NCBI GenBank assembly: GCA_033030425.1
Contig: JAUFSD010000013.1
Location: forward strand, 1,178,001 to 1,242,000
Direction: 5' to 3'
From: Verpa conica
Lineage: Eukaryota; Ascomycota; Pezizomycetes; Pezizales; Morchellaceae
DNA length: 64,000 bases
The notes below the pieces were generated by a model. That model ran no database searches and had not been told where the DNA came from. It saw only the letters and a list, made by a program, of their open reading frames with translations. Made by a program: the position numbers and the translations under genes. Shown here piece after piece: positions 44,634-57,188 of this stretch (the stretch's first letter is position 1; the number at the start of each line of letters is the position of its first letter).

Positions 44634-47600
44634 AAATTATCACTCGTGATACCGACTATGTATTATATATTGAAATAGACACCTAAATACAATTCCCAAG
44701 CCACTGCGCTATTGACATTACTTACACGTTCCAAGGGGCATCTAAGATGTATATTCTCCACGCAACAACAGCCCAGATCACCAGAAGCACTAGTTTAAAA
44801 TACGACCGCTTCTCTTACACACCCATCCTCGTACGACTCGGGCGTTATTATAACTCTAATCAACACTTTATACTATTGAAACCACAGCCTTGGCATAGTC
44901 CTTTAGCGAGTATTACTAATATTATTCAGCCCATAGGCCAAACTACCAACACAGTCTGATATTCTAGCGTCGTTAAAGCAACCCCAACCTATCACTAGCC
45001 CCCCTGTAGGTCAATATATGGATCCCTTTAATAATTTTCTAGAAGGATAGAAGGACAAGAAGCAGAATGAAACAATTCAAAGGCTTAAATTACAAATATA
45101 ACCATCGTAAAGATCGATCCATACAACTCCTAACGTTTAAGACTAATACAGACCTCTATATATAGTTATTATAGCAGTTATATAGCTATAGGGCTTACGA
45201 GGCTAAAGCACCGAACATGGAAAACGCAAGTCTACTAACCTAAGCTCCTGATTGAGGATATCCCGGCTACTATAGCTTGGCTAGGCATCTTCCAAGAGTT
45301 TTTCAACGAGGATGTTGAAACCAATACATTATTTGTCATTTTAACCCTAGAACTATTAAACCCCCGAGAGAGATGACCAGAACTTATAATCCTATTCCTA
45401 CGAATTGAGACAGCCACGCACGAGGTATTCCAATCCACAAGCCCCCAATAGCCCAATGAATGCTAAAAGCAAAGACCCGAGGAACATACGTGAGGCTTGA
45501 GATCGATGTGTTATCATTGGACCCAAACTCCCGGGCACCGTCTCCAGCAATAACATTACCCGTTCCCAAACCCACACTTTTCCCGATCTTAGTTGCCGCA
45601 CACCATAATAAGACGACCGGTCCGTTTTTCCCGACACACACACATACCCCAGCGTGATCAAAAGTACACGCAGGGCTATCCATGAAGAGCAGCAATACAA
45701 ACCAACCTTTCTAACTTCTCCACGGGCACCCGCAACTAGTAAGCTCCAAACAACTACACTCCTAGGAATCACCAATCTCGGGTGTATAACAAAAAAAAAA
45801 AGACCCAAACGTACGTGGCCCCACCTATATAACATTAGTTTCTATATCTCTCTCCCTGTAACTAGGTATATCCCTGGGTTTTTAAGTATGTGCTTTCAAG
45901 GGGGGTGGGGGGACCTGATCAGAATTCCGGGGTTTTCCCCAGAATAAACCCGCCTCGTAGGGTTCGCGAGCTGCGCGTGTCTCCCACACCCACCCAGTGG
46001 ATGCCATCCATCTGTCAGCTGTCATTGACACGTTTCTCGTACCGACCGATTGACCAGGGCTGGGCTAGACTCATTTATAAGAGAGAGTCAACTAATTAGA
46101 TAGTTAAACTAAGCTAGTCAGCTCTCTCTCTCTCGAGTACTTTTTTTTTTCCTTTTTGTCGATCAGCCTCAGTGCTAAAACTCAGTGAAGTACCCTTCCA
46201 GCCAACCAACCAACCAACCCAAACGAAACTTATTCACAAACTAGCTATTTAACTAGCCAGCCTATATCACTGAGCACATAAAAATAGCTGTTTCATCGAC
46301 ACATCTTGAACCAGGGAATACTAGAAACCCTCCCTCCCTCCCTTCCCTCCCCCTCGATCATTTTTCACACTTCAGAACCAGCCCAGCCCAGTCCAGTCTG
46401 AAGAAATCGCGGGGTTGAGCTGTGTTTGAAACTGGTCGAGGATGGGGGGGGGAAAGCAACATACTTAATCATCGCAAATCATTCCCATCGAGTTACATAG
46501 GTAAGGTATATCCGATCCGAGCTGAAATAGTTTCCTTCCTCTTCTTAGCGAAACGGGTGTATAATCCGGAGTGGAGACCAACTTCTTTTTTTTTTTTTTT
46601 TTTTCAAACACGTCAGGTTTAACTTTTTTTTTTTGCTTTATTTCGCCAAGGGGGATTAAAAAAAACCTGACCTCCCCCTCCCCCCATAAGTACTTATGTA
46701 GTGGATGGGTGGAGAAAGAAAGGAAATCCGCTCATTCTGACAAATATTTCGATGCGCGGAAAATACTCAGGAGAGATAGAGATAGAGAGAAAAAAAAAAA
46801 CCTGTTCTATGGAGATACAGCCGGGGAGGTTCTCTTAATTCGGCCGCCTCCCCCCCCCCCCACTAGCTTACAACGAAAGCAAAAAACAAAATCCAACCCA
46901 CCCGCGGCATAAGCGGCACAACAGAGTAAGAACAAAGTACATAACTCCAGAATGAGGACGAACACAAGACCTATGGTGTAATATAGTGTGTGCTGGGGAG
47001 GGGGGTATTAAATAAGCAAAGAAATCAAGAGGGGTAAAAAAAAAAAAAAAAAAAAGACATAATCGTGTGTGGGCGCGTGCGTTCGGTGGTCGATCTAGAG
47101 AAGCTTATTCGAAGGAGCTCCGGGGATTAGGCCGGTTTACAATTCCTTCCTGAGCCTTATGAATCCAAGATGTCTATACAGCTCTCTAAATATTGTATAA
47201 TCTTTAATCCTCTCTCTCTCTCTACCCTTCTTTCATCTTTCATCTTTCTTCTCTTCCCTCTTGAGCCAAGATCCCATCAGTGACGTCACCCATCGTGATA
47301 CCCCCCAATTTACCCCACGTTGGAATCTCGACTGGCTCCACCGATCCCACAAATTAGCTGTAACACAGAAAGAACATTCCATGCGGCTACCCTAGAGTAC
47401 ACTTCTCCAGTGGATAGATCGTGTACTTTCTTTAGGGGGGGGTAACCCCACTTTTTCTCCAACCAGAAAAAAAAACAGCCAGCCAGCCAGCCAGCCGCAG
47501 GTACAGACCTACAGGAGATGTCTCGATTCGCGTATCGTGAAATATGTTGGTCTATTAAGATTGATCTGGGCTCCCCCCTTGGGTAAAACGCGCCTAACAG

Positions 47601-48226
47601 ACGCGCGCAGACGGAGAAAAGTCAAAAATAATGAATGAATAGAAAAACCTGGATTTGAAATTTTTTTTGATTGTTTCTCTTTTTATAGCTTTAATTTCTC
47701 CATTTCAACCGTGAGTCCCGATTTCACCCGAGGATCCGAGCCGAAGAGGGAAGTAAGGGGGGTAGTGAGGAGAGGAAAAGAAAAAATTTGTTCAACTCTA
47801 CAACACCCGTAAAACCCCTAGTTCATGCCCCCCTTCCCCTCCGAAGAAGAAAAAAAAATGAAAAGGAAATTGAAAAATGAAACTAAGGAAAAAAACAAGG
47901 AAAAATCCAACGCCCCGCCAGAACAAAAACCAAACCGTTTGATAAAGGAAAAGGAAACGAAAAATAATCGGAAACTCCCAAATCCAATCCCAAGTCCTGT
48001 AATAAATGCATCCCGATAGTAAAAAAGATAACAAAAAAATGCAACATAAGAAAAATCAAAAAATACTTCTAAGATTAAAAGCGTAAGGAAAATAAAGAAT
48101 GTGAGTAAAGAGCGACAAGAAGTAAGGTGCTTTGTTTTTTGTTTTTTCCTCCAGCGCGATTTCAAACAAGCCAGCTTTCCAAGAAATCACTCAGCAAGAA
48201 ATCCAGAGCCGAATGGAAGAAAAAGC

Positions 48227-49012
48227 CTAATCCGACACATGCCCACTGCTGCTGCTACTACCGCTACTACGCCTCCACGCTACTGCGACGGCACCCCTTC
48301 GGGCCCTCTGCTGGTTCTTCTTCCCAATCCCCAATCCCTTGATGGACGGTTTCCCAGCTTTTAAAGATGCTTTTGAGAACGAAGGAGACGAAAAGAAGTT
48401 CAATGAGCCACGCTTCAGACGGAGGTCACGGTCTTTTGTCGATGACGAGAAAGACGACTTCTTGATCCCGTTACCCACGGAACCGCGAGAAACAACCGAT
48501 GGAAGCGAGTTGCGGCGCCGTCTGGATGCCGTGGGAGGCGGGGAGCTGCACCCATGGTGAAGAGGGGGGGCAGCCGATACGGAGCAGTTATCACGCGATG
48601 AGATCATTTCCTCAACCAGAGTTGACAGGCATCGAAGTTGCGAGTCTGTGGTTTGCAGCCGTGCGAGGATCTGTCGCTGGAAACGAACACATGTGCGAGG
48701 GTTTGCGGAGGGAGCGAGGAATGAGGTTGCTGTGGGTGATATTGGGGAGACTGGGAGCTGGTTCTGCTGAATCTGAATTTCTGTTGGTGGGACTTGCTTG
48801 TCTGCTAGGGAGAGCGTTGAGAGCGATGTGGAGAGGGTACGCTTGAACAAAGCATCGTCCTCATCAAGGGGTGATAAAGGTGGGGTTGCCAATGAGTAGG
48901 TTGGACTGAAGAAGAACGATGGACCCGATGACTCTGGAGCGATGGGGGGTGACATGAGAGCCGGCCTGCGCACGGCGGATACAGGAGCGTCAAATGAAAA
49001 GTTTTCAAACAT
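48227..49012 (-). CDS. Ser-rich basic protein, unknown function
   Basis: A single frame of 261 aa starting at MFENFSFDAPVSAVRRPALM. The open frame extends 149 codons further upstream, but that part is compositionally odd and has no protein-like pattern. Visible parts are a Pro/Ser-rich N-terminus with MSPPIAP, a TLSTSLSTLSLAD block, a helical block RFQRQILARLQTTDSQLRCL followed by STLVEEMI (about residues 105-135), an RRRRNS basic site, and a Lys/Ser-rich C-terminus ending GSSSSSGHVSD. It has the look of a conserved ascomycete protein with a short coiled segment and many possible phosphosites, but I do not recognise a function. The long region upstream of the start (49.0-50.6 kb) is G+C-richer than its surroundings. 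Confidence 0.6.
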   Translation of the reverse strand: MFENFSFDAPVSAVRRPALMSPPIAPESSGPSFFFSPTYSLATPPLSPLDEDDALFKRTLSTSLSTLSLADKQVPPTEIQIQQNQLPVSPISPTATSFLAPSANPRTCVRFQRQILARLQTTDSQLRCLSTLVEEMISSRDNCSVSAAPPLHHGCSSPPPTASRRRRNSLPSVVSRGSVGNGIKKSSFSSSTKDRDLRLKRGSLNFFSSPSFSKASLKAGKPSIKGLGIGKKNQQRARRGAVAVAWRRSSGSSSSSGHVSD

Positions 49013-52000
49013 GATTGATATGCTGAGATGAGTTGCTAGAAGCTGATGTTTATGGGTATACCTACTTTTCAGGTATGTGTGTGAGTATGTGATGTATTGA
49101 GTATTTGTAAGATGTTTCCGTGTATGTAACCTTGTTGATATTGCACCCAAAAATAAGTCCGAAGGGCAGTTCAGCTTTTGCAGATTCGCGAGGCGGCAGG
49201 GCGGGGGATGCGCAACCTTAAGTACCTCTGATGCTACGCTCCGGCCCCGTTCATTCCACTCCCCTCCTGGCTGTCGTGTTCTGGTGCTGACATGTCTGCA
49301 GCCGTATGCCAGATGGGCCCTTGCAGGGCTGCCACACACCACATGCATCCCCCCCTCTATCTCCACCCTTGTGCTGGCCAATGGCAACCTAACAACGCAC
49401 TTTATTTTAGCAACCCACCTCTGATCGGAAGTGCCCCAAAGTGAGTAATTGCCACCCACACCCGGGTCTTCTCAAGAGCAGAGAGCCCCAGCCAGAGCAG
49501 AGACGAGTCATGGCCGTTCAGCTGCTGAGTGACGCTTCGTGGCGCAGGCCCCCTCTGTCTCGGTGCTGCCTGCCGCATGGGGAAATGGCCTCTCAAGCAA
49601 GCACTGCACGGACTATGTCCAAGGCGGAAACGCTCGAGGGCTTTGTGTGGAATCTTGATTTTTCTCTTCCCTTGAGGCTGTCCCGGGATAGGAGTCTAAA
49701 ATTCTCTTCACCTTGCTGCCGACATTTACCGTGGAACAGAAGCTACAGCACGGTAGATGTCGAGCACTGGTTCTTTACTCACCTGAGCTCAGCGGTGAGA
49801 TAAGATACTCATATGAGTGAGGGCTGCTGATTCTGATCCTGATCCTGATTCCCCCCCCCCACAGCCAGCATAAGGCAAACAAATCCTACATGTGAGCCAC
49901 TCTCCGTCGGTAAACATTGTGAGATGAACACCCCCCAAATCGATTCGGGCTTCCAGTTCGCTGGCACCTCTCCTCATCTGAGGCCTTTCCTTTCCTTTCC
50001 TGCTCTCCTGCTCCCTGAGTTGCCCTTCTCCCTATCCTTATCGCCTATCGCTGTTAACACCCGCAGACTTGGCCGCATGTGGCTAGCCTGGCTGTTTCCG
50101 CCCGTCCCCTATTTTCACGTGTGTGTCACCGTGCGTGGGGTGATGGACGTGTCAATTTCTCGAAGCCTGCCATTCTCGGCTTATGTGTTTCCAGTTGGAC
50201 CCGGTACCCGTGCAGTCGGTTTCGCCTTGCAAAGCAGGTGCGTAACGTTTGCCTTCTTACTCGTGATGATGGTGATGATGGTGACTATGGCAGCCCTCCA
50301 ACGCCTTTCATCCCTTAAAACGTGTTATTCAGTAAGGGGGGGTGGGAGGCAAACGATAACCGAGCTCCCACCGAAATGCCACTGTTGCGTTCCTGAGAGT
50401 CGATACCATGGATTGTAGTCCCCCCCCCCCAGAAGTAATGACGGCATGGCAAGCATAACCCTGTAGACCATTTGGCCAGTCTTGGTTTAGCAAATTACAG
50501 GCCGAGAGTTTCTCGAAATGGGTCCCGGTATCGTCGATCATCGTTTCAAGATTAGAAAAATCCTTTTGGAAATAGTCTAATGCCCCCAGAGCCGGCATTA
50601 TTACCGGAAATTAGGGGAAATGTTTGGAAGCTTACGACCCGACAAGTCCGAACCTGGGATTCTCATGGGGCGGGGTGGGAGTGTTTCTAGAAGGCATTCT
50701 TGGGATATAGCTCACGGGCCTTTTGTTGCCCCCTACCTGTCTGCACCCCCCTTAAATTTGAGAATCTCTTTTATTTTATTTTCCCTTTGACATTTCCGAA
50801 GTGAACAGAAACTTCGGGCCGTATGCGTTACCGGTCGTCTTTTTTTCTTCTTTTATTCTCCTGGATACGCTTGAACCGTACAGAGCTCCGTGGTGTCGAA
50901 CGGCAGGTTGATATGATGCCGTTACCATTAGGGACAGACGCGTCTAACTTGTGGAACCCGCTTTGATCCTTCCACGGAAAAAAAAAGCCCCCTCCTCGAT
51001 TCTTTTCACTCGGTGGCTTACCGATTCCGTTACGAGCTTACCCCCCAGTCCAGGTGTATTTTACCCGTCTCCTCTCTACAAGTTTGATTGCATATTTAAG
51101 ATACACCCTTGGAGGGTGTCAGGATGAAGTTCTCTTGATGCATAGCCAACAACACCCGAGATGAATTCGTCATTAATGATAAAATAAATAAAACGTGGGT
51201 TCCTAGGGATTATAAAATTTAGTATATTTTCTGGGGGAGGGGGGACTAGCCACTTGCCCGGAGGAAGCTTTCAAGTTCGGCTTAGATAGCGTTCGTATAC
51301 TCCCCTAACATTTGAGTTATCAGCTGGACGGACAATCCTAGCAGTGCTTTTTGACTACACCCTATATCGTACAGTCCTCGCGTATGCATAAAAACCAGAT
51401 GCGTGACACCACAAGGTCACGGTTCCAAAAAGATGCTGCAGCTAGTGTCTATCACACAGATCTCAGGGAAAAAAGAAGGAGATTTTTTTTCCTTCTCCTC
51501 TTTCCAAGTTTTGAGGTTCAACATTCCCTAGTTGTAACCCCCACAACAAAGTTATAAAACATAGGGATCTGCGAAAAGGGAAGAAGGAGGCTTTTGTGAA
51601 ACATACATTCGGCAATTGAATGTAGCACCAAAAAAAAAAAGATCCTTTCTGTAGAAGGAAAAAGAAAGGAAAAAAACCCTGTTTCTTTTTGGGGGAAGTT
51701 CCTTTTCGCGACTGGTTACATTCGTCATTATAAGTCAGTCCTGTCTTAACTCGGGTAAGTTGGTTTTTTTCCTTCCTGTGTGTGGCTTACGGCTATCAAT
51801 CGCCCTGTTCTGTCTCGTGTGATTTATGCAACAACAAAAACTAGGCTCATACATAAGGCTTGAAGAATGTGAAGATCACTCATTAATGACACAATTCCTC
51901 AGTTACATCACGTGATTGACTCATTAGTGGGGGCAGTGGTGATTATCTGCAAGTGGCGGCGACTAATGCGGGGAGGGGGGGGCTGGGAGAACTTGTGGCT

Positions 52001-53575
52001 ATGGTATTCTTGCGCCTTGGGAAGAAATAAAGTTTTTTTATCCCCCTTCTTACAGGTGATAACGAGGTGGCGAAGCTATTAGTGCTGACAATTTTATTGA
52101 GATGGGGTGCATGTATGAAGAAGGCGAAAAAAGCCGTTGAGCTCACCTCAACTGCTGAGGCTATTCGCTGAGGTTTCTGGAATGGCTGGGCAGGCCGGTA
52201 GGCAGGCAGGCTAGACAGGGCTGTAAAATAGATAGTTTTACGCTTTTTAAGGTGGGGGGGGGGCATGTGGTTAGAGATGCGATGCGATGGGGCGCACTGC
52301 GGATCTGAGATGGTATGACGTCCCAGTGCATCATATGGTATCACTCGTACAGATGAGCCTTGTTATCTAGGAGGCGAAATGAATTAATGGAATGGGAGCC
52401 CTAAGGCGTAGGGAGGGGGAGGTATAAGCTGACTACTGTATTGGGGTACGTGCGCGGGGAAATTGTATGTCATATTACGCATATGATGCGTCGATGGCGC
52501 GCGGTTGCCCGCTTATTATATATAGTTTTGCCTTCCTCTCCCCGCGTCAATGTCATAAATTATCACTCGAAACTTTGGTAATATCTAATTCGGTCAGTAC
52601 TATCTATTGGAGGAGGAGGTTTTCTCTCCATTTTTACCAATATGTCCTGCTGTCTATCATCTAGATCGATTGCGGGGGGTCGAATAGGATAAAAGCCTCA
52701 GCTAGTTTGATAAAATAACAGGACTTGATTAAGTGGGGGGAGACCCCTATTAAGGACGTCACTGGACTATCTTATCAATAACTAATGATATCAGTGCGCG
52801 CTACGAGTTGAGTGTCGGGTTGGGAAGGTACATGCTTAGGACGTCATTTATAATCAAAATCAGGGTCTTTAAGAATTATTATTAGGCCCTGTTGAAGGAT
52901 GTATTCGCGATGGAGGGCGCGTGATGGATCGATGGGAATAAACAACTTGCATTGGGAGAAGGAAAAAAAAAAAAAAAAAGACTAATTGGTTGGGCAGCCT
53001 GAGTAATTAAATATGAAGCTTTCGAAGTGGTACTAACTGTATTGAGTATTGAGTATCGGTTAGTCGAGAGCTGTTCTTTGAATTAATACTGGCTGGAGCA
53101 CATATTAGAAGGGGGAGGGGGGGAGAGTGTCATGTTGTATTGCGGTCCGGTATAGGGAGTGTAAGTCACTAAAGTTAATAGCGCCATCTTGAGTAGGCTG
53201 AATATGCGGGCGTTTGTCGCTTGGAAACGGCCAAGAGGTTTTCTAACTGGTTAGAGCTTTTATCTCTCTGGAGTGGGGTCATAGTCGATCACTCGGCTTA
53301 TGTGAACTGACTGCTTGAATGATTTTTTTTGTTTTGCTCAATAATTGCTTGAATGGGTGGATTAATCATAAATATATGGAAATAAATGCTCAGGTTAATC
53401 CTCATTAGGTGATTAGTGATATATGTATCTCGAAGACTCATAGTATTCGAATGAAAAAGAAATTAAGGAAAAAGAAAAAGGTGACAAACAAAGAAACATC
53501 AGTAGTAGTGCTAAAATTTTTTTTTAGCCAACTTAAAAACTCAAGGTTTTATAGTCTTAATTTACGATCGTGAAT

Positions 53576-53632
53576 AAAAACCTCGGGACACGCGCGCGAA
53601 CCCCTTGCGGGGAAAGCGAGGTTTTTTTTTGG
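53576..53632. repeat. Nested hairpin-forming sequence
   Basis: AAAACCTCG is answered by CGAGGTTTT about 40 bases later, and CCCC-TTG-CGGGG pairs inside. Alternating CG dinucleotides lie between. It could be an eroded element end or a structured spacer; no function is seen. Confidence 0.4.
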
Positions 53633-54450
53633 TACGGCGTTAATGTGGTACTCTGGGGAATGCTAGATTAAGTGTCTGCTGTGTTACAGAGTTTTTTTGA
53701 CAGACTCGGTAGCTAGCGCTTCCAACTTAACGTATTTCCCACCAATGAGCTAGTATACCCCTTCTTTCCGGTGTTGTAGTTCAACCTGGGTATATCGCAA
53801 TACTTTAAGATAGAGGCATAGCAGCACTTTCCCGCCGCTTACGGGTATGTTGTTGGCCGGATACCCGTTGTAGTGTAATATCTTGGTGGCTATAGCTATA
53901 TAGGAAGTGGAATATTAATATAGTGAATCGATCATTGACACTGCTGGGACTGAGGAAGTCTAACTATATTTGGGTATGTGATATGCCGGCTGACGAATTG
54001 ATTATTTTAATAGTGAACGTATAGTATACATGTATCTACACACCAGTTAAGAATACCACTTTTAGTGACTAGGGATCACTCGGGTTTAACGCTTAGTATT
54101 GTAGGGGGGACAGAAATATCCGATCACTGACATAGCAACCGAGAGATGTGACAGAAACACATAGATTAATGTAGGTTGATGGTATGTGGGCTATGAGTGT
54201 TTCTTCTTCTTCTCTGGTTGGAGCTTCTGCTTTTGATGTACCTATTATGGTTGATGTGTAGTTCCAGCTTTCTAGAATACACACCATATTAGCCAACACC
54301 ACCCTCACCAAGGATATCACCCTCGTCGTCAATGGCGCTCTCGACACTCCACCAGAAACACACTGAGCTGGTATTACAATGACCTATTCTCAACAGCTCA
54401 CTCATTATAGAGGTACCTCTCCTTATATACTCTACAGACAACACCCGCTC

Positions 54451-54472
54451 CATGTATTTATTCATTCGTTCA
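54451..54472 (+). repeat. Short ATTC-tailed interspersed repeat, internally deleted copy
   Basis: CATGTATTTATTCATTCGTT lacks part of the core. Flanks ACAGACAACACCC and ACAGAAAATACCC match at 10 of 13. Confidence 0.4.
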
Positions 54473-54626
54473 CAGAAAATACCCTACTACTTCATCGGTA
54501 CCACCGAATTCCAGTCCCATACACTCCCCACCACACTCTGACACTTCCCTTATCAACTTCATACTAGAGCTAGCACAACCCCCAACATACAAAATCTAAT
54601 AACCCCACAACGACCTATTCAACTTC

Positions 54627-54654
54627 CATGTACTTATGATCAATTCATTCATTC
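54627..54654 (+). repeat. Short ATTC-tailed interspersed repeat, copy with flanking duplication
   Basis: Core CATGTACTTATGATCAATTC. ACCTATTCAA occurs at 54613-54622 and 54655-54664 without mismatch. Confidence 0.55.
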
Positions 54655-56015
54655 ACCTATTCAAACCCAACCCCATCCACACCAGCAACCTCCACCCCTC
54701 CGTATCACAATCCTCTCAAACATCGCACTCTGGTTCCATCTCCCGCACAACCTAGTCGATGGACAAAGGCGCCTACAATATCATCTCAGCATATAGCGGC
54801 CTAGTTTCTAACAGAAGAGCTATGCATTTGGTGTTGGGGCGATAGTGAAGTACCTAGGCCTGCGATATGAAACGCTGTTAGTGGGAAAGTGGGACTGTGG
54901 GGGGAGGGGGGGGGGTAATGAGATGTATATTCATATCCTTGATGTGAGTTTAAATGGGGTGTTTGAGGGGTATGTCATGAGCTAGAAGCTACGGTAATGA
55001 GGGGGTCTGGGGGTTAGGTTGATGAGGAATTATATTGCTGCGTGGTGGCTTAACTTTTGATTCCCCCCCCCTCTCTCTTCTGAGCTATAGTTAATTTGGA
55101 TGCGTAGAGATCTTATGGTAGTGTTGTAATGGATGATTTTGCTATATAGTAGGTTTTCAAGGGAGCCTTCAACTACCGCCCTATTCTCTAGACGCCCACA
55201 CCGGGATGTAAACTTACAACAGCTAATACAATATCTGCATGAACTTCTATTTCTGATTCCCAGGCATTACAGGTATCTCGTATCGCGCTCGAGTGTTCGA
55301 TTGACCTTCTTATGTGAACAACCCCACTGCGGTCCGTAGAGCTGTGGGGTTCTGGGAGGACACTACCGCTCAAACAATTGTGCTCGGCTATCGGGGAGTA
55401 CGTTGGACTTGCTGTATCTGACTTCGTGGACTATGTTTGAGTGTAATGGGACGGACTTCTCGGGTGGGTTGGATGATGGGGGGGGGGGACGGGCAGAGTG
55501 GTGTTTATTCATCCGCTTATGGTATTTTGATGATATAAATATTACGCGTATGTAATGGTGGTGAAGGATGTGGAGGGGGGTATTGAGGGATGTAGAAGGG
55601 GTCATGGTGTGTAGGTGGTATGGGAATTGTGTATAAGTTTGTGTAGTTAGTAGTGGCTGGGGCCAAGTATTAAGCAGCGTTGGTATCAGGTATGTATTCA
55701 AATTAGAGGGGGGGATTAAATTATACAGTATTAGAAAGTTAAGATCATATCAGTAGTTTAGAGAAATAAATAAACCCTAAATAGGGAGTAGCTCTATATT
55801 ACTAATATCAAAATATTACAATACTATAGTTTTTTATTTTCAAAGTACTTAGTCCCTATATTATCCGTCTTAGGCAATACTCTGCAAGTACTCACTAATT
55901 ATTCAGTATCTCATTTCGTATCGCACAGCCCTAAGACAAACCTACTACCGAATGGTTATAATACCAAAGTAGAATACAATCTGAACCGCGCCTAAATACC
56001 TTAGCCCAAGGGCTA

Positions 56016-56046
56016 CATGTAATTATGATTAATTCATTCATTCATT
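56016..56046 (+). repeat. Short ATTC-tailed interspersed repeat, copy with flanking duplication
   Basis: Core CATGTAATTATGATTAATTC with a three-unit tail. TGAACCGCGCCTAA lies at 55982-55995 and again at 56047-56060; weaker similarity continues for about 14 more bases after each. Confidence 0.6.
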
Positions 56047-57188
56047 TGAACCGCGCCTAAGAGCCTTAAAGCCTAAACGCCGCCGTACACGAGCATGCGC
56101 ACAACCACGTCTCCCTACCCAAGCATATGAACACTCTAACCCAGGAAGCCCCCCTGGATGTGTTATCAAAGCTGGTAAATACCCATCACATGCCAATTAC
56201 CAAAATTACAGGACCTTTTCACATGTATCCTGCCTCAATTCAATACGAGCAAAGGCTAAAAAAGTCTAGAACCCCCTCCCCCCCCAAAACCGGGAAAATG
56301 AACTATGCCCTCGTATTGCTGTGAGGATATCCGTGATAAGCGACATGTCAGCACCGGGTTAGTATTCCGCGCTAGAATATAGCCTAGGGTTTGAGATATA
56401 GCCGTGTCTAACGCGTGAAGTTCCCCCAACGGAACCGACTGCCAAAACTACAGCAATAGAGTAACTAGAAATCATAGAGTTTTGCCTTATGTGTTTTTTT
56501 AATATCCGCATACCCTCAGCTTATATCTTGATAATAATCTATTGCTCTGTCGAGTTGTATTGCGCTGAGGGGTCAAAGAACTTGTTAGACGCGACTGTGC
56601 ATACATCGGCTAAAGAAGCTACTACACTAATAAGGAATCCACCGGGTATTTTTTTTTTACAATAAACTCATCCCATGCATGCTGAATTACGTTTTCAAAT
56701 GCTGATAGACTTCGCCGCATGTGTCTCGCTGTTTTTGGGTGGTATGTAATCTACTAATTGACCCCCTGTCGCATGTCGCGTAGGGCTGAGGACCTTTATC
56801 GTGGGGGTTACCAATGTATGTATTTAGAGTGTTATAGTTGAGAGTGTTATAGTTGACTATAGTATTGTGCAATAACTGCCAATGATTGTGTATACCAAGT
56901 ACAATATCAAGTAATAAGTCTGATCCAAACCTCAGGTCTCATTCCTCGGTAGTCGGCAGCACCCATCGATCTGTATCTCCGGACTGTAACCCTGGGACCA
57001 AGTTGTCCCTGCATGCATGGGGTCTAGCCGAGACCCACGTCCATATTCCCATCTTGGGGGTAGTAGCCGCGAGCCTCTGACGTGTAGACGCCCAGACAGC
57101 CGAGGGGGAGTTATAAAAACCTCGCACTGGGGAGAGGAACAGCAACAAACAGGATTCTTGATTGTCATTCTGGAAAAAAACAAAAAAG

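Larger units (their letters stand above)
41374..48226. other. Gene desert with repeats and relics
   Basis: 6.9 kb without an intact gene. It has short repeats at 43498-43525, 44515-44546 and 44588-44620, TATCACTCG motifs near 42503 and 44630, and a possible relic at 43439-43693. From 46140 to 47060 it turns low complexity: T9, T18, A10, C10 and A18 runs, CT and CCTT repeats. Between 47200 and 48200 are more purine and pyrimidine tracts. The open frames at 45384-45835 are not supported. Confidence 0.45.
49013..57188. other. 8-kb stretch without a supported gene
   Basis: 49.0-50.6 kb is richer in G+C, with a GATGGTGATGATGGTGA run near 50265-50283, and is probably promoter and leader of the 261-aa gene. 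The rest is A+T-rich with homopolymers. It holds short ATTC-tailed repeats at 53350-53379, 54451-54472, 54627-54654 and 56016-56046, a TATCACTCG motif near 52553, and a hairpin-like sequence at 53576-53632. The frames at 54093-54347 and 55133-55701 gave no recognisable family. Confidence 0.45.

Noticed and set aside
45384..45835. Hydrophobic minus-strand frames of 103 and 145 aa
   Set aside because: They overlap in different frames, and neither has a signature of a membrane-protein family.
48227..49459. Full 410-aa version of the 261-aa protein
   Set aside because: The N-terminal 149 codons look like non-coding leader DNA; the protein-like pattern begins at MFENFSF.
54093..55701. Possible acyltransferase or condensation-domain pseudogene
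   Set aside because: Isolated hydrophobic fragments only; no HxxxD or DFGWG-type motif could be placed.
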